Source of the DNA: Flavobacteriales bacterium
GTDB taxonomy: Bacteria > Bacteroidota > Bacteroidia > Flavobacteriales_D > Sanyastnellaceae
Length of the DNA stretch: 6,681 nucleotides
Reading direction: 5' to 3'
Assembly (NCBI GenBank): GCA_947460525.1
Contig: CANHIV010000056.1
Span: 1 to 6,681, forward strand
Part shown: positions 1 to 5,742 of the stretch, in pieces
Numbering within the stretch: the stretch's first letter is position 1
How the letters are laid out: every line of letters begins with the position of its first letter
Notes under the pieces: model-generated
Told to the model about the DNA's origin: nothing
What the model saw: the letters and a program-made list of their open reading frames with translations, nothing else
The model's database searches: none
Translations under genes and position numbers: made by a program

Positions 1-95
1 CCGGCAAAATTCCATTGGACAATGGCTTCAGGCAGGGTAAAAGCATTCCACGCATTCTCCAAGGAAGCGTTTACGATCGTTTGTACAGTAATCAT
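1..95 (-). CDS. SRPBCC/AHSA1-like domain protein, N-terminal fragment (runs off the window)
   Basis: Only the first 31 codons plus two bases are present. The reading frame starts at the ATG at 95-93 and stays open to the window edge. The peptide begins MITVQTIVNASLENAWNAFT, followed by a Leu-Pro-Glu and a Gln-Trp-Asn. This matches the opening of SRPBCC (START-like) proteins of the AHSA1 type: a first beta strand, the 'V(N/D)A..E..W' turn and helix, then 'T.PE.I..W'. Family members fold as a hydrophobic-cavity helix-grip domain and are usually small cytoplasmic proteins of about 140-160 residues with poorly known ligands. No Shine-Dalgarno sequence precedes the ATG. The gene follows the rplS terminator by 42 nt, so it probably has its own promoter, but I could not find a good -7 box. 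The family call rests on a short N-terminal pattern only. Confidence 0.66.
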   Translation of the reverse strand, partial: MITVQTIVNASLENAWNAFTLPEAIVQWNFA

Positions 96-137
96 GTAAT
101 AAAAATAGGAGGATTATTGGATTGTGTGGATGTAAGC

Positions 138-164
138 AAAAAAAAAGCCCCAAAAGGGGCTTTC
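138..164 (-). terminator. Intrinsic terminator of rplS
   Basis: Read on the minus strand, this is an 8-bp perfect stem (AAAGCCCC / GGGGCTTT) with a TTTT loop, running straight into a tract of nine T. The hairpin begins 22 nt after the rplS stop codon. It is a textbook Rho-independent terminator. On the plus strand the trailing T run is only three bases, so it looks one-directional. Confidence 0.93.
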
Positions 165-185
165 AATATTTGTAATTGGGAAAGC

Positions 186-545
186 TTAAGCTTTAACAGG
201 CGCTTTGCGCTCTTGGATACGGCTTGCTTTACCAGTCAATTTACGCAAGTAGAAGATACGTGCACGACGTACTTTACCACGCTTGTTCACTTCGATGGTT
301 TCGATAGAAGGGTTAGCAAATGGGAAGATACGCTCAACACCAACACCACCGCTCATTTTACGGATAGTGAAAGTTTCAGTGGTACCACAACCACGACGTT
401 GAATCACAACACCAGTAAAGGTTTGTGGACGCTCTTTGTTACCTTCTTTGATCTTGTAGGTTACAGATATAGTGTCTCCTGCTTGAAATGCTGGGAATTC
501 ACGTACAGGATTCAATTGCTTTTCTAATTCTTTGATGCGATTCAT
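186..545 (-). CDS. rplS: 50S ribosomal protein L19
   Basis: This gene encodes ribosomal protein L19 (119 aa), a component of the large ribosomal subunit at the interface with the 30S subunit. The protein has the family's diagnostic middle section: a 'F.AGDTISV.YKI.EG.KER.Q.F.GVVI.RRG' stretch at about residues 18-52, then T.TIRK.S.GVGVER.FP at about 58-76, and a basic tail with [13 protein letters not shown]. Length is normal for bacterial L19. The ATG at 545-543 is chosen because the strong promoter at 577-607 leaves a leader of only about 25-30 nt and no earlier in-frame start fits. No clear Shine-Dalgarno is visible, as is common in Bacteroidota. In many bacteria rplS sits with rpsP, rimM and trmD. 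Here it stands alone, with its own promoter and terminator. Confidence 0.98.
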   Translation of the reverse strand: MNRIKELEKQLNPVREFPAFQAGDTISVTYKIKEGNKERPQTFTGVVIQRRGCGTTETFTIRKMSGGVGVERIFPFANPSIETIEVNKRGKVRRARIFYLRKLTGKASRIQERKAPVKA

Positions 546-576
546 GTCGGTCTGTTTTATACCTTTTTAAGGGGTG

Positions 577-607
577 CAAATATATGTAATAACTTTTGAT
601 TTCCAAA
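577..607 (-). promoter_or_regulatory. Bacteroidota housekeeping promoter for rplS
   Basis: On the minus strand, TTTG (607-604) is followed after exactly 19 nt by TATATTTG (584-577). This is a perfect match to the Bacteroidota primary-sigma consensus, -33 TTTG and -7 TAnnTTTG. Transcription should start around 570-573, giving a leader of roughly 25-30 nt before the rplS ATG. The -33 element lies at the end of a T run that may also serve as the tail of a weak terminator for the preceding gene. Confidence 0.88.
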
Positions 608-626
608 AAAATTGATTACTTCAATT
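605..626 (-). terminator. Possible weak terminator after the thioredoxin-TonB gene
   Basis: On the minus strand, AATTGA (626-621) can pair with TCAATT (615-610) around a 5-nt loop, followed by a run of T. The stop codon of the gene lies in the loop. The stem has only one G:C pair, so it would be unstable. It is listed because nothing stronger separates this operon from rplS. Read-through into rplS is quite possible. Confidence 0.3.
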
Positions 627-1635
627 GAAAATTTATTGGAATGGTCATTTTTACGTTCACGGCTTTTCCGTTTTGTAGTCCAGGGCTGAAGTTGGGCAAA
701 GATTTGATGACGCGCAATGCTTCTTTCTCTAAGCTTCCGCCGCCACGAATTCCGCGGAGGATGATCACATCTCTCACTTTCCCTGATTTATCGACAACGA
801 AACTCAGATACACCTTCCCTTGAATTTCATTTTCAATGGCATCCGTTGGGTATTTGACGTTCTTGGCGATGTATTGGTTGATATCACCAGCCGTGAAGAT
901 GGGCATTTGTTCCACCATTTCGAAAACCGCGTCCTCAGGCGCAGGCATTACACTTTCTGCGGGGACCACAGGAATGTCTTCCATTGGTGAGTAAGGGATG
1001 TCCAGCGTGTCATTAGGTATTTCCATCAACAGGGGTGAGGGTCCAACTTTCTTTTCCTGAACGGCCGCCGGAGCAGGAGCTGGGGCCATTCCCCAGGTTC
1101 TGACAAAGTTGCGTTGGTATTGCTCCCAAGATTCTTTGGAGGTGATTTCGCGGTATGCGTTGGAACCAAAAAGTTTGGCATATAACTCAAAATTCTCTAC
1201 ACTTTGAAATCCTGTGACTGGCGTTATCGGATTTAAATTTTCATCAAAGAAGATCAAAGTGGGATAGGCATTAACGCCCAGGTCAAAGGTCAATTGATGA
1301 ACACTGTTTCTTCCACCTGCTCCTGGTTTGAAATCGGGATTTTTGTACTCCTTTCCTTTGAAAGTGACCGGATCTCCAGACTCTGCATCAAACTTTACGC
1401 AGTGGTAATTCTCGTTCATATAACGAACCACGTCGGGATGGGTAAAGGTTTGATTGGCCATCATTTTACAAGGTCCGCACCATTGGGTATAGACATCAAT
1501 CATTACCTTTTTGGGAGAAGCTTTTACAGCTTCTTCCAATTCATTCACGGTTAACCAATGAATCTTGTTTTCTTGTCCCCACGCCAATTGCGAAAGGAGG
1601 AGCATCAATAAGACACCAATTTTTCTATTTAACAT
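616..1635 (-). CDS. Exported thioredoxin-fold protein fused to a TonB C-terminal domain
   Basis: The protein has 339 aa. Residues 1-20 form a Sec signal peptide (basic start, Leu-rich core, likely cleavage after Ala-Trp-Gly). Residues about 25-160 form a Thioredoxin_7-like domain with an intact WCGPC redox motif at 52-56 and a cis-proline at 125 (AYPTLIFF), which points to a periplasmic thiol oxidoreductase. Residues about 183-235 are a Pro/Ala/acidic linker with an APAPAPAA run. Residues about 238-339 match the TonB C-terminal domain as found in Bacteroidota: VEQMPIF, then YIAKNVKYP.DA, IQGKVYLSFVVDKSG, EALRVIKSLP and a terminal TIPINFQLK. There is no lipobox and no second membrane segment, so it lacks the usual anchored TonB layout unless the signal peptide is retained. 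It overlaps the end of the upstream transporter gene by 11 nt, suggesting translational coupling. Both domains are clear; the joint function is unknown. It is unlikely to be a conventional ExbBD-driven TonB. Confidence 0.9.
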   Translation of the reverse strand: MLNRKIGVLLMLLLSQLAWGQENKIHWLTVNELEEAVKASPKKVMIDVYTQWCGPCKMMANQTFTHPDVVRYMNENYHCVKFDAESGDPVTFKGKEYKNPDFKPGAGGRNSVHQLTFDLGVNAYPTLIFFDENLNPITPVTGFQSVENFELYAKLFGSNAYREITSKESWEQYQRNFVRTWGMAPAPAPAAVQEKKVGPSPLLMEIPNDTLDIPYSPMEDIPVVPAESVMPAPEDAVFEMVEQMPIFTAGDINQYIAKNVKYPTDAIENEIQGKVYLSFVVDKSGKVRDVIILRGIRGGGSLEKEALRVIKSLPNFSPGLQNGKAVNVKMTIPINFQLK

Positions 1636-3103
1636 CTTGCATTAATTTTTTTACTTGCTTGGAGAAAATCAAAAGCAATACACCACATACTACTGCGATG
1701 ATGGCCAATTGATAATATCCGTGCGTGTAGGAGGTCAATTTTTCCAATTTTGTCGCCTGTTCGTTGGGCAGACTCATGCCCGCACCCAACAATCCTGCCA
1801 CATATTGCCCGTATGCACTGGCCAAGAACCACATGCCCATCATCATGCCCTGCAAATGCGTGGGGGCCAATTTGGTCATGATGGAAAGTCCAATGGGGGA
1901 CAAGCAAAGTTCACCCAAGGTCATGATGAAATAGGCCAATGTAAAGACGTCCAAGGAGGTCATGCCATTGCTATCCGCAACAAAGATGGTGGCGTACAAA
2001 GTCAAGAAGGCAGCACCCAAGAAGAAGAAGCCCAAAGAGAACTTCACCATGGTGTTGGGTTCTGATTTCTTTTTGCTCAAAGCGACCCAAATAATTCCCA
2101 ATATCGGCGCAAATGCAATCACGAAAAGTGAATTGGCGGCATTGTTTACACCATTGGGATCTACAGTGATAAAGCCCAATAATTCGGTGCCCAAGTGATT
2201 GGCGGCAAAGATGGACAAGGAGCCACCACTTTGCTCAAAGAAAGCCCAGAACATGATGGAGAAAAGAATGAAGACCAAAGCGGCCCACATCTTGTTTTGC
2301 TCGGATTTATTGAGCTTCAAGGTTTCGATCAAAAAGTACACGAGGGTCAATGGACCGATGGTGTACATGAAATAATCCGTGTACTCGGTTTGTTTGACCA
2401 TGATGCTGATCAACGGAATGCAAATCACGGAGCCAATGAATACCATCCATTCTTTTCGTTGACGAACGCTTTTCTCATCTTTTTCCAATGGTGACAAACC
2501 AATAGGACCTAGGCTTTTCTGCGTGAACAAAAAAGTCAACAAGGAGATGGTCATCACGATAGCTGCCAAGCCAAATGCGATATTCCAAGAGTAAGATTTT
2601 CCCAAGGAGATACAAACATATCCTCCAATCAAAGCACCGATATTGATACCGCTGTAGAACAAGGAGAATCCACTGTCTCTTCGCTCATCACCGTCTTTGT
2701 AAAGACGACCCACCATCGTGGAGATATTGGGCTTGAAAAATCCGGTACCAATGATGTTGAAGGCGATACCGATGAAGAAGAAGTTTTTGGGGTCAATGGA
2801 TAGGATTACACTTCCGATGATCATGAGGATGCCTCCCCAGAAAAGTGATTTTCGGAAACCCAAAATCTTGTCGGCAAACATACCGCCGATAAAAGTGAAG
2901 GCGTAAACAAAGGCTTGAGTAGCGCCGTATTGTAGGTTGGCCGCTTCTTCGTTCATGACCAAAACATTGATCATGAAATAGGTCAACATGCCCCGCATGC
3001 CGTAGAAGCTGAAGCGCTCCCACATCTCAGAAAAAAACAAATACCACAATTGCTTGGGGTATTTGCCTTTGAAATTCTGAATCTGTTCGATTGTTGTTTC
3101 CAT
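1625..3103 (-). CDS. POT-family proton-dependent peptide transporter (compact form)
   Basis: This 492-aa inner-membrane protein belongs to the POT/PTR2 branch of the major facilitator superfamily, which takes up di- and tripeptides with protons. Visible signatures include the ExxERF motif in TM1 (E26, E29, R30), GG.FADKILGFR after TM2 (73-84), GTGFFKPN with the conserved TM4 lysine (K124), FYSGINIG in TM5 (149-156), FEQSGGSL in TM7 with E290, and GELCLSPIGLS in TM10 with E398. All the main coupling and binding residues look intact. Hydrophobic segments fit the 14-helix bacterial layout (12 plus the HA/HB hairpin). The TM7-TM8 loop is short. The ATG at 3103 is preferred over a TTG three bases upstream; it leaves a 3-nt gap after the upstream stop codon. 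The downstream gene overlaps its end by 11 nt. The exact substrate range cannot be told. Confidence 0.95.
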   Translation of the reverse strand: METTIEQIQNFKGKYPKQLWYLFFSEMWERFSFYGMRGMLTYFMINVLVMNEEAANLQYGATQAFVYAFTFIGGMFADKILGFRKSLFWGGILMIIGSVILSIDPKNFFFIGIAFNIIGTGFFKPNISTMVGRLYKDGDERRDSGFSLFYSGINIGALIGGYVCISLGKSYSWNIAFGLAAIVMTISLLTFLFTQKSLGPIGLSPLEKDEKSVRQRKEWMVFIGSVICIPLISIMVKQTEYTDYFMYTIGPLTLVYFLIETLKLNKSEQNKMWAALVFILFSIMFWAFFEQSGGSLSIFAANHLGTELLGFITVDPNGVNNAANSLFVIAFAPILGIIWVALSKKKSEPNTMVKFSLGFFFLGAAFLTLYATIFVADSNGMTSLDVFTLAYFIMTLGELCLSPIGLSIMTKLAPTHLQGMMMGMWFLASAYGQYVAGLLGAGMSLPNEQATKLEKLTSYTHGYYQLAIIAVVCGVLLLIFSKQVKKLMQDVK

Positions 3104-3106
3104 CAA

Positions 3107-4819
3107 TTACAAAATGTTTTTCTCACGCATTACGCTATTCAACCACTTCAACATCATCATCAAGCAAATGGCGGCGGCCAATACCAGCGCAAAGTTCAAG
3201 TAGAAGAAGTTTTTCTTGTCGTCCATTTCTTCCCAAAGGCTGGACAACATGCCAGACAATTTGTTCCCTACGGAAATCGCCAAGAAAAATCCACCCATCA
3301 TCAAAGCGGTGATGCGGGGAGGAGACAGTTTAGAAACCAAACTCAATCCCATTGGCGATAAGCACAATTCACCAACAGTGATTACACCGTAGGAAGCAAT
3401 CAACCACCAAGAGCTGGCTTTTCCTGAAAGGTCGTTGGTAGCGGCAACAGCGCCCACCATTACCAAAGCAGAAAGAGCAGTGATGATCAAACCTATAGCA
3501 ATTTTGGTTGGGGTAGAAGGCTCACGCTTGCGGCTGGCCATCCATCCAAAGAAGCCCACCACAACAGGGGTCAACATCACCACCCAGAACGGATTGATAC
3601 TTTGATACAGCTCCGTGCTGTACAATTTCATGTCATTGCCTTGAGCAGGAACTTCAGATGCGGGAAGCGTTTCGAAATATTTGCGCGACTTCTCCAACTG
3701 CGTTACTTTGTCTGAAAAATCAACCTTAGCTTTGTGCTCTTCAGCAGAAACGTCGGGCATTGCGGATTCTTGTGCGCGCAATGCAGTAATGGTAGAGTCA
3801 AATTTTTCTTGTGGGGCAGAAACGATGTCGTTGTTAACGACTACTTGCGCCATGTTCATGTCTTGCGCTACTGCAGCAACGCCATCGGACATTTTGCGGT
3901 CGGTGTGGTCTTCCGCCCAAACGGTCAATGCATCACCGTTTTGGTGGAAAATGGCAAAGAATAAAATCACGCAAGTGAAAACTGCCAACAATGCTTTGAT
4001 GGCACGGGCTTCAGATGCTTCTGATTTAAATGCCAAATAGATAAAGAATCCAATGACAGGCAAACAACCAATGATGAAGGCATCGTTGGTATCAGAACCC
4101 AAGAAGTTTCCGGGAATCATGTAACCCAAAATACCAAAAATGAACATGGGCAAAACGGTCATCGCTAAGATGCGACCCGTGGTCATATCGCCTTTTTGAA
4201 CAGGTTTTACCACATCAACATGTTTGATGTGCTTGGTTCCCAAGATGAAAACCGCTACACCAATCAACATACCCACTCCAGCTGCAGCAAAGGCATGTCC
4301 CCATCCGTAGTTGATGCGCATGTAAGCCGCCACAAAATTGCAAATGAAGGCACCGATATTGATCCCCATGTAGAAGATGTTGTAACCGGCGTCTTTCTTG
4401 TGTTTCAACTCATCTGAGCTGTATAGATTTCCAACCAATGTTGAGATGTTGGGTTTGAAAAATCCATTGCCCAAAATGATCAAGAACAATGCGATGTAAA
4501 ATGACATCTCAGAGTGAATGGATAGGCAGAAGTATCCCGCCGACATCATCAATCCACCCATAATGATCGAACGGCGATAACCCAAAATACGGTCAGCCAA
4601 CAAACCACCGATGAATGGTGTCAAATATACCAAGCCCAAGTAAGTTCCGTAAATATCTGATTTTTGGGTGGGCGTAAATCCCATACCACCACTGTTCCAG
4701 TTTTCAATCATGTACAATGAAAAAATACCGAGCATGAGGTAATAACCAAATCGCTCCCACATTTCTGTTCCAAACAGATACCACAATCCTTTAGGATGAC
4801 TTTGTTGTTGAGTTGACAT
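3107..4819 (-). CDS. POT-family peptide transporter with a large TM7-TM8 periplasmic insertion
   Basis: This 570-aa protein is the second POT/PTR2 transporter and first gene of its operon. Signatures: ExxERFGYY in TM1 (E19, E22, R23), GGLLADRILGYRR (71-83), GNGFFKPN with K122, FYMGINIG (149-156), GELCLSPMGLS in TM10 with E484. Fourteen hydrophobic segments are visible, with the HA/HB hairpin at about 217-263. Residues about 302-405, between TM7 and TM8, form a hydrophilic Lys/Glu/Ala-rich stretch of about 100 residues, placed in the periplasm by normal POT topology. The adjacent paralogue has only about 25 residues there. TM7 ends FHQNG, with His292 where the paralogue has Glu (FEQSG). The ATG at 4819 is chosen because the longer TTG-initiated frame starts upstream of the -7 box. 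It lies 3 nt upstream of the next transporter's start. The insertion may narrow or shift substrate choice, but that is inference. Confidence 0.94.
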   Translation of the reverse strand: MSTQQQSHPKGLWYLFGTEMWERFGYYLMLGIFSLYMIENWNSGGMGFTPTQKSDIYGTYLGLVYLTPFIGGLLADRILGYRRSIIMGGLMMSAGYFCLSIHSEMSFYIALFLIILGNGFFKPNISTLVGNLYSSDELKHKKDAGYNIFYMGINIGAFICNFVAAYMRINYGWGHAFAAAGVGMLIGVAVFILGTKHIKHVDVVKPVQKGDMTTGRILAMTVLPMFIFGILGYMIPGNFLGSDTNDAFIIGCLPVIGFFIYLAFKSEASEARAIKALLAVFTCVILFFAIFHQNGDALTVWAEDHTDRKMSDGVAAVAQDMNMAQVVVNNDIVSAPQEKFDSTITALRAQESAMPDVSAEEHKAKVDFSDKVTQLEKSRKYFETLPASEVPAQGNDMKLYSTELYQSINPFWVVMLTPVVVGFFGWMASRKREPSTPTKIAIGLIITALSALVMVGAVAATNDLSGKASSWWLIASYGVITVGELCLSPMGLSLVSKLSPPRITALMMGGFFLAISVGNKLSGMLSSLWEEMDDKKNFFYLNFALVLAAAICLMMMLKWLNSVMREKNIL

Positions 4820-4836
4820 AGAATTTTTAGTTTGTC

Positions 4837-4867
4837 CAAATATAACCAAAGCCCTTGTCCAAACAAA
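4837..4867 (-). promoter_or_regulatory. Bacteroidota housekeeping promoter for the peptide-transporter operon
   Basis: TTTG (4867-4864) is separated by 19 nt from TATATTTG (4844-4837) on the minus strand, a perfect -33/-7 match with the same spacing as the rplS promoter. Transcription would begin around 4830-4833, leaving a very short leader of about 11-15 nt before the ATG at 4819. The -33 element sits inside the T-rich tail of the terminator just upstream. It probably drives all three genes down to position 616. Confidence 0.86.
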
Positions 4868-4896
4868 AAAGGCAGACGGTTAAGTCTGCCTTTTTT
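4861..4896 (-). terminator. Intrinsic terminator closing the Sus-type operon
   Basis: GGCAGAC (4871-4877) pairs with GTCTGCC (4884-4890) around a 6-nt loop. The stem extends by six A:T pairs on both sides to 13 bp. On the minus strand it is followed by TTTTTTGTTT. It starts about 18 nt after the stop codon at 4915. Because A and T runs flank both arms, it could also stop plus-strand transcripts, but no plus-strand gene is seen. Confidence 0.92.
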
Positions 4897-4914
4897 ATTC
4901 ATAAAATATTTACA

Positions 4915-5742
4915 TTAGTTGCAATTCAACAAAACGTATTTCATTACAGTTGGTGGTGCTGGCAAGTAGGAGGGCGATACCACATAGAACCATACCTCTT
5001 GAATGTTGGCCCCGTTGGTGTTGAAAAACTCTTCAGGGATGATGGTCATTCTGAATTTTCCGGGCTCTCCGTCCACCGCTTGCATTTTTAACAAAGGGTT
5101 GGTCGTTACATCAGCAGGCGCAGAGATTGGGAATTGATTGATTCCTGCTTTTGCAGACATGTACAAGTAACAATCATCTGGACCCAAGTTTTGAAGATTG
5201 GTGTTGGTCTCTTCGCCGTTGTCATAGGTGATGGTCAAGAAATCGTCTTTCTTGGCAGCCTCTGGGAAGAAGCAAAATTTGTCCGCACACAATGCAGGCA
5301 AAATGTCAATGTGCAAGTCCTCCGTTTTGGCTTCGCCCAATCCGTCAGAAGCAAAGGCATTGCCGTCTTGTAATTTGGCCAAGCAGTTGATACCATTGGA
5401 ATACAATTGCAAAGGGGTACAGGAATAGAATTGTGTAGGAATCATTTTAATCGAAAAAATCATTCCACTTACATGGGTCATGCGCATGCAAGCATTCGAA
5501 TTTCCCCAGTCGCCATTTCCACATGCTGGGCCTGCTGGGGCCCACGTCCACATGTAAACAGAATCCTTGTACTCAGGATGGTTGGTTAATATCCCTTTTA
5601 ATCCATAAGTGGTTTGGCTGATATCGATATAAATCGTCAAGGAGTCATTGGCATTGGTAGGTGAGGGAAGAACAAATGCGGCCTGTCCCCATGCGTTAAC
5701 GCCAGCGATAATGATGAACGCGAGTGCTAGTAGTTTTTTCAT
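4915..5742 (-). CDS. Secreted Sus-associated protein with two related beta-rich halves
   Basis: I do not recognise a named family with certainty. The protein has 275 aa. A Sec signal peptide occupies residues 1-20 (MKKLLALAF..., likely cleaved after Gly-Gln or Trp-Gly). The rest looks like two copies of one beta-sandwich module. DSLTIYID (33-40) matches DDFLTITYD (166-174), VYMWTWAP (62-69) matches CYLYMSAKAG (191-200), and MTHVSG.IFSIKMIPTQFY (88-106) matches MQAVDGEPGKFRMTIIPEEFF (220-240). This design recalls SusE/SusF-like and other glycan-binding surface modules in Bacteroidota. The mature part has eight cysteines (74, 85, 108, 120, 152, 157, 191, 274), unusually many. There is no lipobox and no recognisable C-terminal type IX sorting domain, so it is probably periplasmic or released. 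Its ATG overlaps the previous stop (TAATG) and a strong terminator follows, making it the last gene of the SusD operon. Ligand binding is inferred from context. Confidence 0.82.
   Translation of the reverse strand: MKKLLALAFIIIAGVNAWGQAAFVLPSPTNANDSLTIYIDISQTTYGLKGILTNHPEYKDSVYMWTWAPAGPACGNGDWGNSNACMRMTHVSGMIFSIKMIPTQFYSCTPLQLYSNGINCLAKLQDGNAFASDGLGEAKTEDLHIDILPALCADKFCFFPEAAKKDDFLTITYDNGEETNTNLQNLGPDDCYLYMSAKAGINQFPISAPADVTTNPLLKMQAVDGEPGKFRMTIIPEEFFNTNGANIQEVWFYVVSPSYLPAPPTVMKYVLLNCN

Noticed and set aside
107..112. AGGAGG on the plus strand, resembling a Shine-Dalgarno site
   Set aside because: The only frame that follows starts at a TTG and runs antisense through the rplS terminator and gene. 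Genes in this window do not appear to rely on Shine-Dalgarno sites.
96..140. Possible promoter for the SRPBCC-like gene (TTTG at 140-137, TATTTTTA at 107-100)
   Set aside because: The spacing of 29 nt is too long, the -7-like string lacks the final G, and it would leave almost no leader. The TTTG is simply the end of the rplS terminator tail.
182..193. Palindromic AAGCTTAAGCTT near the rplS stop codon
   Set aside because: It is a short double HindIII-like site spanning the end of the rplS coding sequence, with no sign of a regulatory or repeat function.
15..527. Long plus-strand open frame (170 codons) across the rplS region
   Set aside because: It lies antisense to rplS and through its terminator, has no family resemblance, and its composition is that expected of the opposite strand of a conserved ribosomal gene.
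1655..2494. Several plus-strand open frames of 78-136 codons opposite the compact POT gene
   Set aside because: They are His/Gln/Gly-rich antisense shadows of membrane-protein codons, have no recognisable motifs and overlap a certain gene completely.
3104..3106. TTG as the start codon of the compact POT
   Set aside because: An ATG follows immediately at 3103-3101. The TTG adds one residue and gives no better context.
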